Positions 34,350 through 43,410 of a stretch of 64,000 nt of DNA are shown here, in pieces. Source of the stretch: Cryobacterium sp. Y50. Lineage in GTDB: Bacteria; Actinomycetota; Actinomycetes; Actinomycetales; Microbacteriaceae. The first letter of the stretch is position 1, and every line of letters starts with the position of its first letter. The notes below the pieces were generated by a model that worked only from the letters and a program-made list of their open reading frames with translations, did no database searches and was not told where the DNA came from. A program made the position numbers and the translations under genes. Location of the stretch: NCBI RefSeq assembly GCF_002929805.1, contig NZ_PJJM01000102.1, positions 108,951 through 172,950 on the forward strand. The letters run 5' to 3'.

Positions 34350-34697
34350 TCAATTCTTGCGAACCGGTACCTTGGTGCGCAGGCCGACTGCGATAAAAAT
34401 GATCGCGGCGATGAACTGGGCCGAGACCCAGCCCTGCCCGCTGAGGTCAAGAATCACGACGGGGTTCCACAGAATCGCCATCGGCACGAGGCCGATCAGC
34501 CAGAACCAGGAACGCGCCTGCAGCACAAAGACGCAGAGAATGAGCGCGAGGATGCTCACCGCGTAGCGGATGATGATGAAGCTTTCGCTATCCAGCAGGG
34601 CGAGGCCGGCGAGCAGGGCGATTGCCCCCAGCAGGCCCGGTGCGAGGGCAGCGCGGGTGAAGGTCGGTTCGGCTGGCGTACCCATTACACGTCCCAT
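34350..34697 (-). CDS. Small four-helix membrane protein, DUF6804-like
   Basis: A 115-residue hydrophobic protein: after RVMGTPAEPTFTRAAL there are helices GLLGAIALLAGLALL, YAVSILALILCVFVL, WLIGLVPMAILWN and a last one ending KVPVRKN. I tentatively link it to the DUF6804 family of small actinobacterial membrane proteins. The ATG at 34697 overlaps the stop codon of the DUF2207 gene (TGATG), so the two are translationally coupled and may work together. Function unknown. Confidence 0.7.
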   Translation of the reverse strand: MGRVMGTPAEPTFTRAALAPGLLGAIALLAGLALLDSESFIIIRYAVSILALILCVFVLQARSWFWLIGLVPMAILWNPVVILDLSGQGWVSAQFIAAIIFIAVGLRTKVPVRKN

Positions 34698-36616
34698 CAG
34701 ACGCCCCCGCCGCCGCCGCCGCCGCCCCCGCCCCCCGAGAACCCGCCGCCACCGCCGCCCGAGGTCGGAGAGCTCGTGGCGGTGCCCGACCACGACGCGG
34801 CAGAGGACGCCGAGAAGCTGCTGATAGCACCGGTAAACAGCGCGGCCTGGAACATTCCCGTTCCGGAATACCAGTCGGGCTGGGTGCCGCTCTCGGCGTA
34901 ATACCCGCCCATTACCTTCGACCATTCCTTCTCCTGGCCGAACAGTACCGCCAAGGGCAGCACGCGCTCGTAGAGTTTCACGATCTGAAGGGAGGGGGCA
35001 TCCGCTGTGATGGTAGCTCTGGTCAGATCGGAACGACCGTTCTCTGTCCGGTAAACGGACCGCACGGCCCCCTTTGGACTCTGCAGGATACGAAGCCGTT
35101 CGGCTTCGGCAAGACCTATATACAACTTGACGCCTTTCAAATAGTCACGCAGTTCAGCGCCGCTGTCGGTGAGCGGTCGCAGATTTCCGGCACAGACGAA
35201 GGTGGCCACCGCGGCCGCGATACCCAGCACGATGAACAGCAGCGGCCAGAAGCCGCCCACGACCGTGATGATGGCCCCGAGACTCGCCGCCAGCGCGGCC
35301 AGAGCGCTTACGCTGGCCAGCAGGAACAACCAGACCCGCAGCCCATCGTTCTGCTTCTCCCGCAGTCCCAGGCGCAGCGATTCAGCGCGGGTCGCCAACG
35401 GTTCCTTCTGCAGTGCCTTACTGAGTGAAACGCTTTTTTTCTTCAGGTCGCGCTGGTCGCCGGGCCGCAAGCCGGGAAAAAGCTTGCCGAGAATGCGGCT
35501 TTCGGTCTCGTCAACAGCTTCGGCGTGCACGAATTCCAGCAGAAAGTGATTCTTCTTGTCGTCGGCATCAAGAATGCGCACGTTGCCGCGCACGGCGAAG
35601 CTGATGAATTGTGCGGCCATCGCCTTGGCAGCGGCACCGACGACGTCGCCGGAGGTGAGCAGATTGACGCCTCGCGGCGGAAGATATTCGGCGATGATGG
35701 TGAACCGGCCCGGCGCAGCGCGCCACCGGGTGGCCCGCAGGATCCCAGCGACGAGTGCCGTCAACAGCCCAAAAATCACCGCGACCAGCGCAATGCCCGG
35801 CCAAGCGTTGGCTGTGAAGGAGTCGTCGCGGGGCACGAAGGTGCCCGGCTCGAACTGCACCACGACCGTGACATTCTCCCGCGCCCCCAGATCGGTGGCC
35901 GTCGCCGACACGGTCGGGTCAGTGGCCAAGCCGGTCAAGCGGATGCCGTCACACGGCTGGTCCGCGAGCTCCGATCCCTGAAAACAGAACACGTCGCCCG
36001 CCAGGTGGTCCACCAGTTGCGGATCGAAGTGCACCGTCGCGGTCACCAGACCGAAGCTCTGGTCCCAGCCGGTGCCGTTGACATCCCAGTAGAACTCTTC
36101 GGTGTTCGCGTCGGACGGGTACAGGATCACGTTGGACTGGTGATAACTGATGACGTAAGTCTGCGCACCGTGCACGAACTCATCGGTCGCAATCGTCACG
36201 TCGATGAATTCCTGGTCACGGTCTTCACTCGTGGTGTCGGTGTCGGTGTCGGTGTCGAACGAGCGCAGCGTGCCGTTTTCGTCGGTGACGCTGTCGATCA
36301 CGATGCCGGTGGGGTGACCGTCATACCGGGTGGGGATGGCGCGGCGGATGCCGTGGTTCTGGTCGGTGTCGGGGAATCGGGCGACGATCGTTTCCACCGT
36401 CGTGAGGGTTGACCGACCGTCGGTGTCCCGGGCAAGTTCATACTCGGCGCCGAAGGAGTCGAAGCTGTAGTCGTCCTGCCGCATGGTCAGGGTTGGCACA
36501 GCGGCCTGGGCGGTTGGAGCCGCGGCGAGCACGACTCCCCCAATGACAGCACCGATCACCGCCACGACCAGCGCACCGAGAGCCAGGAAACGTGCTGGGC
36601 GAACCGATCGGGGCAT
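34697..36616 (-). CDS. DUF2207 membrane protein
   Basis: A 639-residue predicted surface protein. A signal sequence (ALVVAVIGAVIGGVVLAAAPTAQAA) leads into an extracellular domain of about 230 residues, then a helix (WPGIALVAVIFGLLTALVAGIL), a cytoplasmic domain, two more helices (SVSALAALAASLGAIITVV, PLLFIVLGIAAAVATFV) and a Gly-only tail. This is the DUF2207 architecture, function unknown. An in-frame GGTGTC repeat encodes TDTDTDT near residue 125. The tail (SGGGGGGFSGGGGG...) is encoded by a GCC-rich repeat at about 34700-34765. TAGAGT lies 6 nt before the ATG. Confidence 0.85.
   Translation of the reverse strand: MPRSVRPARFLALGALVVAVIGAVIGGVVLAAAPTAQAAVPTLTMRQDDYSFDSFGAEYELARDTDGRSTLTTVETIVARFPDTDQNHGIRRAIPTRYDGHPTGIVIDSVTDENGTLRSFDTDTDTDTTSEDRDQEFIDVTIATDEFVHGAQTYVISYHQSNVILYPSDANTEEFYWDVNGTGWDQSFGLVTATVHFDPQLVDHLAGDVFCFQGSELADQPCDGIRLTGLATDPTVSATATDLGARENVTVVVQFEPGTFVPRDDSFTANAWPGIALVAVIFGLLTALVAGILRATRWRAAPGRFTIIAEYLPPRGVNLLTSGDVVGAAAKAMAAQFISFAVRGNVRILDADDKKNHFLLEFVHAEAVDETESRILGKLFPGLRPGDQRDLKKKSVSLSKALQKEPLATRAESLRLGLREKQNDGLRVWLFLLASVSALAALAASLGAIITVVGGFWPLLFIVLGIAAAVATFVCAGNLRPLTDSGAELRDYLKGVKLYIGLAEAERLRILQSPKGAVRSVYRTENGRSDLTRATITADAPSLQIVKLYERVLPLAVLFGQEKEWSKVMGGYYAESGTQPDWYSGTGMFQAALFTGAISSFSASSAASWSGTATSSPTSGGGGGGFSGGGGGGGGGGGV
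36233..36256. repeat. Hexanucleotide repeat GGTGTC x4 in the DUF2207 gene
   Basis: Four perfect copies of GGTGTC encode alternating Asp-Thr on the minus strand. A change in copy number would add or remove two residues without a frameshift. Confidence 0.8.
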
Positions 36617-36659
36617 AAGTCCACTCTACCGAGCCGTACTGGCCCGGCCGCCGCCCGGG

Positions 36660-37220
36660 TCAGGCGTGCTGAATCGGAATCGACGTCGTCGACGGCGGGC
36701 GCTCGAACAGCATCTCCAGCCCCGGCCGCAACTCGGCCAGCCAGGCGGCATAGCCGGCCTCGTTCAGATGCAACCGGTCGATTCCGAAGGTCGGGTCGAG
36801 TTCACCGTCTGGCAACGCCAGTGCCGGCCACAGGTCGAGGTATTGCACGTGTTGGGTGGGGGCGTACTGCCAGACGTGCCGGTTGATGGAGCGGATTGTG
36901 CCGGCGAAGTCTCGGTCGCGCGGCAGCACCGATTGCACCATGATGCGGGTCTCCGGCAGGGCACGGCGCAGTGTGTGCAGGATGGTTTCGAGGTTACGCA
37001 CGACGTACTCGTCGGATTTGCGCCAGCCGAGATCGTTGGTGCCGACCCCGATCACAATGGCATTGGGCCGCAACTTAATCACCTGATCAAGTTGTGAAAT
37101 AACCTCATCGGTGGTGTTGCCGCTCGCAGCGAGATTGTGTACCTCGTGCTCGGGAAACCATTCTTCCCACTGACCATTCGCGGTGAGGCCGTCGCCCAGG
37201 AAGGCGAGTGAAACTGTCAT
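36660..37220 (-). CDS. SGNH/GDSL-type hydrolase with missing nucleophile
   Basis: A 186-residue SGNH-fold protein. Block III is VGTNDLGW (Asn62) and block V is GIDRLHLNEAGYAAWL (Asp148, His151), and the block II Gly is in NLAASGNTT. Block I however reads FLGDGLT, with Gly11 where the catalytic Ser of GDSxT is expected; the codon is GGC in GGC-GAC-GGC-CTC. Either it is a pseudo-enzyme or it uses another residue. AGGAGGCC sits close to the ATG. It follows a 43-nt gap after the DUF2207 gene on the same strand. Confidence 0.85.
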   Translation of the reverse strand: MTVSLAFLGDGLTANGQWEEWFPEHEVHNLAASGNTTDEVISQLDQVIKLRPNAIVIGVGTNDLGWRKSDEYVVRNLETILHTLRRALPETRIMVQSVLPRDRDFAGTIRSINRHVWQYAPTQHVQYLDLWPALALPDGELDPTFGIDRLHLNEAGYAAWLAELRPGLEMLFERPPSTTSIPIQHA

Positions 37221-37319
37221 AATAGGCCTCCTATCCGCTACCCATCATGCCCCGAACCGGGCAGAATCGCCAGAATTCCCAGAGTATACGCACGCTTTAT
37301 CGACACATCTACCCGACCA

Positions 37320-38840
37320 TCAGGCGTTGTCGGAGCGTGTAGCCGACGAAAGCGAATGCTCCGCCTCGGCTTCCTGTTCCGCCGCAGCCGCGGCCGTGAT
37401 GCGCGTGGCCATGCCCTCGAAAATGATCCCGTGAAACGGAAAAATAACCGCCCAGTACAGCCGACCGCCGAGGCCGCGGGGAAAGAACACCGCGCGCTGC
37501 CGATAGAGCGAGCCACCGGCATCCGTCGGTGTAACGCTCATTTCGAGCCAGGCCCGCCCGGGAACGCGCATCTCGGCGCGCAATCGCAGAAAGCTGCCGT
37601 GGTCGATCTGTTCGACCCGCCAGAAGTCGAGCACCTCACCCGTGTGCAGGTGGTCGGGGTTTCGGCGGCCGCGGCGCAGGCCCACCCCGCCAACAGCCTT
37701 GTCCATCAGGCCACGCACAGCCCAGGCCAGCGGGAAAGAATACCAGCCGTTTTCGCCACCGATGCTCTCGATAACCCGCCAGAGAGCGGCCGGGGCAGCT
37801 GGGGTGGTCTTCTCGCGCAGGTCGGTGTAGACGGCGTGGCCGGCCCAGTCCGGGTCGCTTGGGAGCGGGTTACTCGAAGCGCCCTCGATCGAGGAGTTAC
37901 GCCAGCTGGTCTCGACGTCGCCGTCGCGCATGCGGCCCAGCGCCAGGCGCACCGCGCGCCGGTAGCCGGTGAGGCCGCCCTCCGGCTGCGGAATGTACTG
38001 GTCGATGTCGCTCTCATGCACGACGCAGTCATACTGCAGCGACGCGATGATGGGAATGGCGAGGTTACGCGGAATGGGTGTGACCAGGTTCACCCACTGC
38101 GAGGCGAGCCACGGGGTGAGCACTGGCAGGGCGGCGATGGCCCGCTGTTTCAGTCCGGCTTCGAGGGCGTAGCCGTTCATCATCTGGCCATAGCGCAACA
38201 CGTCGGGGCCGCCGATGTCGAAGGTGCGGTTTACTTCGGGGGCGAGGTCGGCCGCGGCCTGCAGGTAGTAGAGCACGTCACGCACGGCTATCGGCTGGAT
38301 CTTGTTGCGCACCCACTTCGGCGCCGGCATATAGGGCAGCACATCGGTGAGGTGACGAATCATCTCGAACGAGGTCGAGCCGGAGCCAATGACAACGCCG
38401 GCCTGGAAGGCCGCGGTCGGTACACCGCTGGCAAGCAGGATGCGGCCGACTTCCCTGCGGGAGTTCAGGTGGGCCGACAACGCGCCGGTTTCGGGATGCA
38501 GCCCGCCGAGGTAAACGATGCGCCCGATTTCGGCGCCGACAGCCGCCTGGGCGACGTTTTCGGCAGCCAGGTGCTCGGTTTCTTCGAAGTCACCGGCCGC
38601 GCCCATCGAGTGCACGAGGTAGTAGAGCACGTCGACGTCGATGCAGGCGCGCTGTACCGAGGCCAGGTCACCAAGGTCGCCCTCGACGATTTCGACCTGG
38701 TCGGCCCAGGGCACATCGCGTAACTTTGACGGGGTGCGCACGAACACCCGCACCGTGAAACCGGCTTCGAGGAGTTTGGGTACGAGGCGTCCACCGATGT
38801 AGCCGGTCGCTCCCGTGACAAGTGCTCTGCGTGAGGTCAT
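37320..38840 (-). CDS. SDR-type NAD(P)-binding protein with DUF2867 domain
   Basis: A 506-residue two-domain protein. Residues 1-about 300 form an atypical SDR with ALVTGATGYIGGRLVPKLLEAG and YYLVHSMG; residues about 320-480 are the DUF2867 domain (RVIESIGGENGWYSFPLAW, RMRVPGRAWLEMSV, FFPRGLGGRLYW). The combination is common in actinobacteria as a putative nucleoside-diphosphate-sugar epimerase-like protein; the substrate is unknown. TAAACT lies 7 nt before the ATG. The stop codon is 99 nt from the SGNH gene start. Confidence 0.85.
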   Translation of the reverse strand: MTSRRALVTGATGYIGGRLVPKLLEAGFTVRVFVRTPSKLRDVPWADQVEIVEGDLGDLASVQRACIDVDVLYYLVHSMGAAGDFEETEHLAAENVAQAAVGAEIGRIVYLGGLHPETGALSAHLNSRREVGRILLASGVPTAAFQAGVVIGSGSTSFEMIRHLTDVLPYMPAPKWVRNKIQPIAVRDVLYYLQAAADLAPEVNRTFDIGGPDVLRYGQMMNGYALEAGLKQRAIAALPVLTPWLASQWVNLVTPIPRNLAIPIIASLQYDCVVHESDIDQYIPQPEGGLTGYRRAVRLALGRMRDGDVETSWRNSSIEGASSNPLPSDPDWAGHAVYTDLREKTTPAAPAALWRVIESIGGENGWYSFPLAWAVRGLMDKAVGGVGLRRGRRNPDHLHTGEVLDFWRVEQIDHGSFLRLRAEMRVPGRAWLEMSVTPTDAGGSLYRQRAVFFPRGLGGRLYWAVIFPFHGIIFEGMATRITAAAAAEQEAEAEHSLSSATRSDNA

Positions 38841-38894
38841 GCGGCGGAGTTTATCCCGTCCGCTTGACCCCCCGCTGGGTACTTCGGATCCGAA

Positions 38895-39758
38895 TCAGAG
38901 AATGGCTTTGGTGTGCCAGACCGTCTTCAGTTCGGTGAAGGCGAGGATGCGCGACAACGCCGGTGCTGCGGCATCCGCTCCCGTCTCGGGTGGTAGCACC
39001 CGCTTGAGCGTGTCGGCAGCGCTGATCTGCAGCTCGACCCAGTCGAGGTCGCCGGCTCCGACGAGGTCGAGAGCGTTGACGTCGGCGTGGCTGGCCAGCC
39101 AGGGCGCGATCTCGGCCGGCGAACCGGTCACGATGTTGACCACCCCACCGGGCACATCACTCGTGGCGAGCACCTCGCCGAGGCTGATTGCAGGCAGCGG
39201 CGCACTCTCGTTGGCGACGACGACGACGGTGTTTCCGGCGACGAGGGCCGGGGCGATGGCGCTGACCAGTCCGAGGAGCGATTCGGCGCTCTGTGGCGCG
39301 ATGATCGCCACGATGCCGGTGGGTTCTGGCACGGACAGGTTGAAGAACGGTCCGGACACTGGGTTGGCGTTGCCGGCAACCTGCACGTACTTGTCGGCCC
39401 AGCCGGCATACCAGACCCAACGGTCGATGGCTTCGTCGACCTGGGCGCTCGCCGCTGCGGCATTGACGCCCTCGCAGCTCATGATTTCGTCGATGAACTG
39501 GCTCCGACGACCCTCGAGCAGCTCGGCGATGCGGTACAGCACCTGGCCGCGGTTGTAGGCCGTGGCTCCGGCCCAGCCACCGAGCGCGCTACGAGCGGCA
39601 ACGACAGCGTCGCGGGCATCCTTGCGGCTGCCCTTGGCTGCATTGGCCAGAAACTCGCCCTTGTGCGAGAGCACCTCGTAGACGCGTCCGGATTCGCTGC
39701 GCGGAAACTTGCCGCCGATATAGAGCTTGTAGGTTTTGGGGATGGCGAGGCGGTTCAC
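38895..39758 (-). CDS. Truncated aldehyde dehydrogenase-like protein
   Basis: A 287-residue protein equal to the N-terminal, coenzyme-binding part of an aldehyde dehydrogenase (MNRLAIPKTYKLYIGGKFPR, IIAPQSAESLLGL, GNTVVVVANE, GGVVNIVTG). It has no LELGG base and no catalytic cysteine, so it cannot be an active dehydrogenase alone. It starts four bases before the end of the full-length enzyme (ATGA overlap), so the pair may form a hetero-complex. This arrangement after deoC is seen in other actinobacteria. It ends with a new C-terminus (AFTELKTVWHTKAIL) that looks intact rather than decayed. Confidence 0.85.
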   Translation of the reverse strand: MNRLAIPKTYKLYIGGKFPRSESGRVYEVLSHKGEFLANAAKGSRKDARDAVVAARSALGGWAGATAYNRGQVLYRIAELLEGRRSQFIDEIMSCEGVNAAAASAQVDEAIDRWVWYAGWADKYVQVAGNANPVSGPFFNLSVPEPTGIVAIIAPQSAESLLGLVSAIAPALVAGNTVVVVANESAPLPAISLGEVLATSDVPGGVVNIVTGSPAEIAPWLASHADVNALDLVGAGDLDWVELQISAADTLKRVLPPETGADAAAPALSRILAFTELKTVWHTKAIL

Positions 39759-41275
39759 TTGGCGGCCTTCTTTGCAGACGTGGACTTCTTGGTGACCGGT
39801 GTCGCGTGAACAGCGGCGGCGGACCGCGAACCAGTGCGTACGGCGGGCTTGAGGTACGCGGCGAGGCCGTGGCGGCCTCCCTCACGGCCGTAGCCGCTCT
39901 CCTTGTAGCCGCCGAATGGGCTCGACGGATCAAACTGGTTGAAGGTGTTCGCCCAGATCACGCCGGCGCGTAGCTTGTCGGCGACGGCCAGGATGCGGCT
40001 GCCCTTGTCACTCCAGATTCCGGCGGAGAGACCGTACGGGGTGTTGTTCGCCTTGGCGATGGCCTCGGCCGGGGTGCGAAAGGTGAGCACCGAGAGCACC
40101 GGGCCGAAGATCTCGTCGCGGGCTATGCGGTGGCTGGTCGACACGTTGGTGAAGATGGTCGGCGCGAACCAGAAACCAGTCGTAGGGATGACGCAGTCGG
40201 CACTCCAGCGTTCGGCGCCCTCCCGCTGACCCAGCTCGGACAGTTCGCGAATGCGGGCGAGCTGCTCTGCACTGTTGATGGCGCCGATATCGGTGTTCTT
40301 GTCAAGCGGGTCGCCCAGGCGCAGCGTCTGCATACTACGCTTGAGCCGATCTATGACGTCGTCGTGGATGCTTTCCTGCACGAGCAGGCGACTGCCGGCG
40401 CAGCAGACGTGGCCCTGATTAAAGAAGATGCCGCGCACGATGCCCTCGATCGCCTGGTCGATCGGGGCGTCGTCGAAGACGATGTTGGCGCCCTTGCCGC
40501 CGAGTTCGAGGCTGACCTTCTTGTCGGTTCCCGCGACCGAACGGGCAATAGCCCGCCCGACCGACGTTGACCCGGTGAAGGCGACCTTGTTGACGCCGGG
40601 GTGGTTGACGAGGGTCTGCCCGGTGCTGCCAGCACCGGTGATGATGTTCACGACACCGGCGGGCAGATCGGCCTGCTGCAGAATCTCGGCGAACAGCAGC
40701 GCGGTGAGCGAGGTGGTTTCGGCGGGCTTGAGAACGACGGTGTTACCGGCGGCGAGGGCCGGGGCAATCTTCCAGGCGAGCATCATGAGCGGAAAGTTCC
40801 ACGGGATGACCTGGGCCGCAACGCCGAGCGAGGCCGGGTTCGGGCCTACTCCGGCGTGATCGAGCTTGTCGGCCCAGCCGGCGTAGTAGAAGAACCAGGC
40901 GGCGACGAGGGGAATATCGACATCGCGGGTTTCCTTGATCGGCTTGCCGTTGTCGAGGGTTTCGGCGACGGCGAGTTCGCGGGCGCGTTCCTGCACCAGA
41001 CGAGCGATGCGAAACAGGTATTTACCTCGGTCGCTGCCGGACAGGCGGGACCAGACCCCGTCGTAGGCGTGACGGGCGGCGGCAACGGCGGCGTCGACAT
41101 CCGCTTCATTGGCGGTCGCGATCATGGCGATCTGCTGCTCGGTGGCCGGGTTGATGGTCTGAAACGGGGTGCCCCGGCCGGCCGTGAACTCACCGTTGAT
41201 GAACAGACCGTAATCGGTTTTGAGGCCCAGCAGGGCCTGCGACTCGGGGGCCGGAGCGTAGTCAAGAAATTTCAT
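39755..41275 (-). CDS. Aldehyde dehydrogenase in the deo operon
   Basis: A 506-residue full-length enzyme. VIPWNFPLMMLAWKIAPAL, FTGSTSVGRAIAR, LELGGKGANIVFDD and the catalytic cysteine in FNQGHVCCAGSR are present, and the C-terminus has FGGYKESGYGREGG. A basic Ala/Lys tail (KKSTSAKKAAK) follows. Given its place after deoC, it likely oxidises the acetaldehyde released from deoxyribose 5-phosphate. Eight nt separate it from deoC. Confidence 0.9.
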   Translation of the reverse strand: MKFLDYAPAPESQALLGLKTDYGLFINGEFTAGRGTPFQTINPATEQQIAMIATANEADVDAAVAAARHAYDGVWSRLSGSDRGKYLFRIARLVQERARELAVAETLDNGKPIKETRDVDIPLVAAWFFYYAGWADKLDHAGVGPNPASLGVAAQVIPWNFPLMMLAWKIAPALAAGNTVVLKPAETTSLTALLFAEILQQADLPAGVVNIITGAGSTGQTLVNHPGVNKVAFTGSTSVGRAIARSVAGTDKKVSLELGGKGANIVFDDAPIDQAIEGIVRGIFFNQGHVCCAGSRLLVQESIHDDVIDRLKRSMQTLRLGDPLDKNTDIGAINSAEQLARIRELSELGQREGAERWSADCVIPTTGFWFAPTIFTNVSTSHRIARDEIFGPVLSVLTFRTPAEAIAKANNTPYGLSAGIWSDKGSRILAVADKLRAGVIWANTFNQFDPSSPFGGYKESGYGREGGRHGLAAYLKPAVRTGSRSAAAVHATPVTKKSTSAKKAAK

Positions 41276-41283
41276 GGTCGTTC

Positions 41284-42297
41284 CTAATCAATCGTCACGT
41301 AGTCGGGGCCGGAGTAGTGCCCGGTCGCCATCTTCTGGCGCTGCAATAGCACGTCGTTCAGCAGGCTGGACGCGCCGAACCGGAACAGGTGCGGTACGAG
41401 CCACTCCTCCCCCACGGTTTCGGCGACTGTCACGAGGTACTTGATGGCGTCCTTCGAGGTGCGGATGCCGCCGGCCGGCTTCACTCCGATGCGCACGCCG
41501 GTGAGGCGGTGCCAGTCGCGCACGACCTCAAGCATCGACAACGTCACCGGCAGCGTCGCAGCCGGGGTTACCTTGCCGGTGGAGGTCTTGATGAAGTCTC
41601 CGCCAGCCAAAATGGCCAGCCAGGAGGCGCGGCGCACGTTGTCGTAGGTGTTCAGTTCGCCGGTCTCGAGGATGACCTTGAGGTGAGCCATCGATCCGTC
41701 GGCGCGGCGGCAGGCATCTTTCACAGCCACGATCTCGTCGTAAACCTGGCCGAATCGGCCGGCCAGAAAGGCGCCACGGTCGATGACCATGTCGATCTCG
41801 TCGGCGCCGGCGGCGACCGAGGCGCGCACATCAGCGAGCTTGACGCTAATCGATGCGCGTCCGCTGGGAAAAGCAGTGGCGACGGCGGCCACGTTGACTC
41901 CCTCGGTGCCGCCGTTGGCGTGGGCAGCGCCGAGCGCAACGACGGCCGTGCCGACCATGTCGCCGTAGACGCAGACCGCGGCGACGCGCGGGCAGCCGGG
42001 GTCACCAGGGTCAGGTACCAGCGCCTTGGCGACGAGCGAACGCACCTTGCCAGGGGTGTCGGCTCCTTCGAGGGTGGTGAGGTCGATCAGTCCAATAATG
42101 GTGTCGATCGCCCAGCGCTTGGAGCTGGTCTTGATCGAGCGGGTACCGAGGTCGGCAGCGCGGGCTTCGAGGCCGACGGCGTCGATTCCGGGGATGCCGT
42201 GCAGGTACCGGCGCAGGTTGGCGTCGGTGGCTTCCCCGCCGATCAACGCGAGGGCGCGCTGATCGGGTTGGTAGGTGGCCAAGGGGCTACTGGTCAT
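41284..42297 (-). CDS. deoC: Deoxyribose-phosphate aldolase
   Basis: A 337-residue class I aldolase, of the longer DERA type. The Schiff-base lysine is in DFIKTSTGKVTPAAT, the second active-site lysine in VGVKPAGGIRTSKDA (IGVKPAGGIR), and EIDMVIDRGAFLAG is conserved. It splits 2-deoxyribose 5-phosphate into glyceraldehyde 3-phosphate and acetaldehyde. It is the second gene of a four-gene operon behind a SorC-type regulator, with 33 nt between. Confidence 0.95.
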   Translation of the reverse strand: MTSSPLATYQPDQRALALIGGEATDANLRRYLHGIPGIDAVGLEARAADLGTRSIKTSSKRWAIDTIIGLIDLTTLEGADTPGKVRSLVAKALVPDPGDPGCPRVAAVCVYGDMVGTAVVALGAAHANGGTEGVNVAAVATAFPSGRASISVKLADVRASVAAGADEIDMVIDRGAFLAGRFGQVYDEIVAVKDACRRADGSMAHLKVILETGELNTYDNVRRASWLAILAGGDFIKTSTGKVTPAATLPVTLSMLEVVRDWHRLTGVRIGVKPAGGIRTSKDAIKYLVTVAETVGEEWLVPHLFRFGASSLLNDVLLQRQKMATGHYSGPDYVTID

Positions 42298-42330
42298 GGG
42301 GTGTCCTTTTGAGCGGTGGCACGGGTATCT

Positions 42331-43275
42331 TCAGTCTTGGAGGAGGGCGTTCGCGGTGTCTTCGTCGGTCACCAGAACGGTGCACAGCCCGTTGCGCACG
42401 ACGGCGCGGGCGATGGCGTGTTTGGAGCGTCCGGAAATGACGGCGATGGTGAGCGGGGCGCGCCGCAACTGGTCGAGCTGAATGCCGACCGTGCGTTCGT
42501 TGAGTTCGGGGTCGACGATTCGGCCGTTTTGATCGATGTAGCGGCCGACAACGTCGCCGACTGCACCGCGCGTCACGAGGTCGTCGATCTGGGCGACCGT
42601 CAGGTAGCCGCTATCGACCAGGGCGGAATTTGCATCTGCTTGACCGGCGCTGAAGACGTAGGCCTGGGCATTGCGGGCCAGGGCAAGCACCCCGGCAACC
42701 GTGCGGTCGGCCTCCATCGCCTGTTTGGTTTCAAGGCGTTCGAAGATGGCCGGGCTGGGCAGCAGAGTGGCCGACCCGTCGGCCTTGTGCGCGATGGTCA
42801 CCGCAGTGGATGCCGCGGTGCCGGTGCGCTGATTCAGGCTGACGCCACCGTTGATCTGCACCACGTTCACTCCCGGCGCCCAGCCCTGTTTGAGGTGCAG
42901 GGACACGTCGTGCAGGGTGCGACCCCAGCTGATGCCGAGCGTGCGTGGAATCGGGCGGAGGCTCGTGAGATAGTCGGCGGCGGCCTGCGCGGTACGCGAC
43001 TGCAGCTCAGCGTCGCTCGACACCCCGGCGGAGGAGACCACGATCGCGTCGGTCAAGCCGGTCGATTCGCGTAAGCGGCGTTCGATCGGTAGTCGCCGGG
43101 CGCGCGGGTGCACGATTTCGATGCGGATGAAGCCGTTGGCCTTGGCGCTCGCGAGCAGCCGGCCAACCTTCCAGCGGGTGAGGCGCAGAATGACACCGAT
43201 CTCATCCTGGGTCTGGTTTTCTTCGTAGTACAACTCGGCCGCGCGGATGGAGAGGAGTTCGTCGGTGTCACTCAT
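42331..43275 (-). CDS. deoR: SorC/DeoR-type sugar-binding transcriptional regulator
   Basis: A 314-residue regulator. The N-terminal helix-turn-helix (AAELYYEENQTQDEIGVILRLTRWKVGRLLA) is followed by a sugar-phosphate isomerase-like effector domain (GISWGRTLHDV, VVQINGG, RGAVGDVVGRYID). This is the class of Bacillus subtilis DeoR, which binds deoxyribose 5-phosphate. It heads the deoC operon and probably represses it until the substrate appears. The ATG at 43275 (MSDTDELLSIRAAE) fits the family start; an in-frame GTG lies three codons upstream. Confidence 0.87.
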   Translation of the reverse strand: MSDTDELLSIRAAELYYEENQTQDEIGVILRLTRWKVGRLLASAKANGFIRIEIVHPRARRLPIERRLRESTGLTDAIVVSSAGVSSDAELQSRTAQAAADYLTSLRPIPRTLGISWGRTLHDVSLHLKQGWAPGVNVVQINGGVSLNQRTGTAASTAVTIAHKADGSATLLPSPAIFERLETKQAMEADRTVAGVLALARNAQAYVFSAGQADANSALVDSGYLTVAQIDDLVTRGAVGDVVGRYIDQNGRIVDPELNERTVGIQLDQLRRAPLTIAVISGRSKHAIARAVVRNGLCTVLVTDEDTANALLQD

Positions 43276-43410
43276 ACGGTTCACGGTCCAATCTTTCGAA
43301 TTCAGCCTACGTGAGCCCGACGCGCGAATCAACAGCTGTAGGCGATCTTGCTCTCTTGAGCAGCGGCCACCGCTGGCGCGTTGAGCGGACCCATCCCATA
43401 CGATCAGTGC

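Noticed and set aside
43381..43410. Upstream TTG start for the ROK kinase
   Set aside because: It has no Shine-Dalgarno and adds residues outside the family; the ATG at 43411 sits 6 nt after TACGAT.
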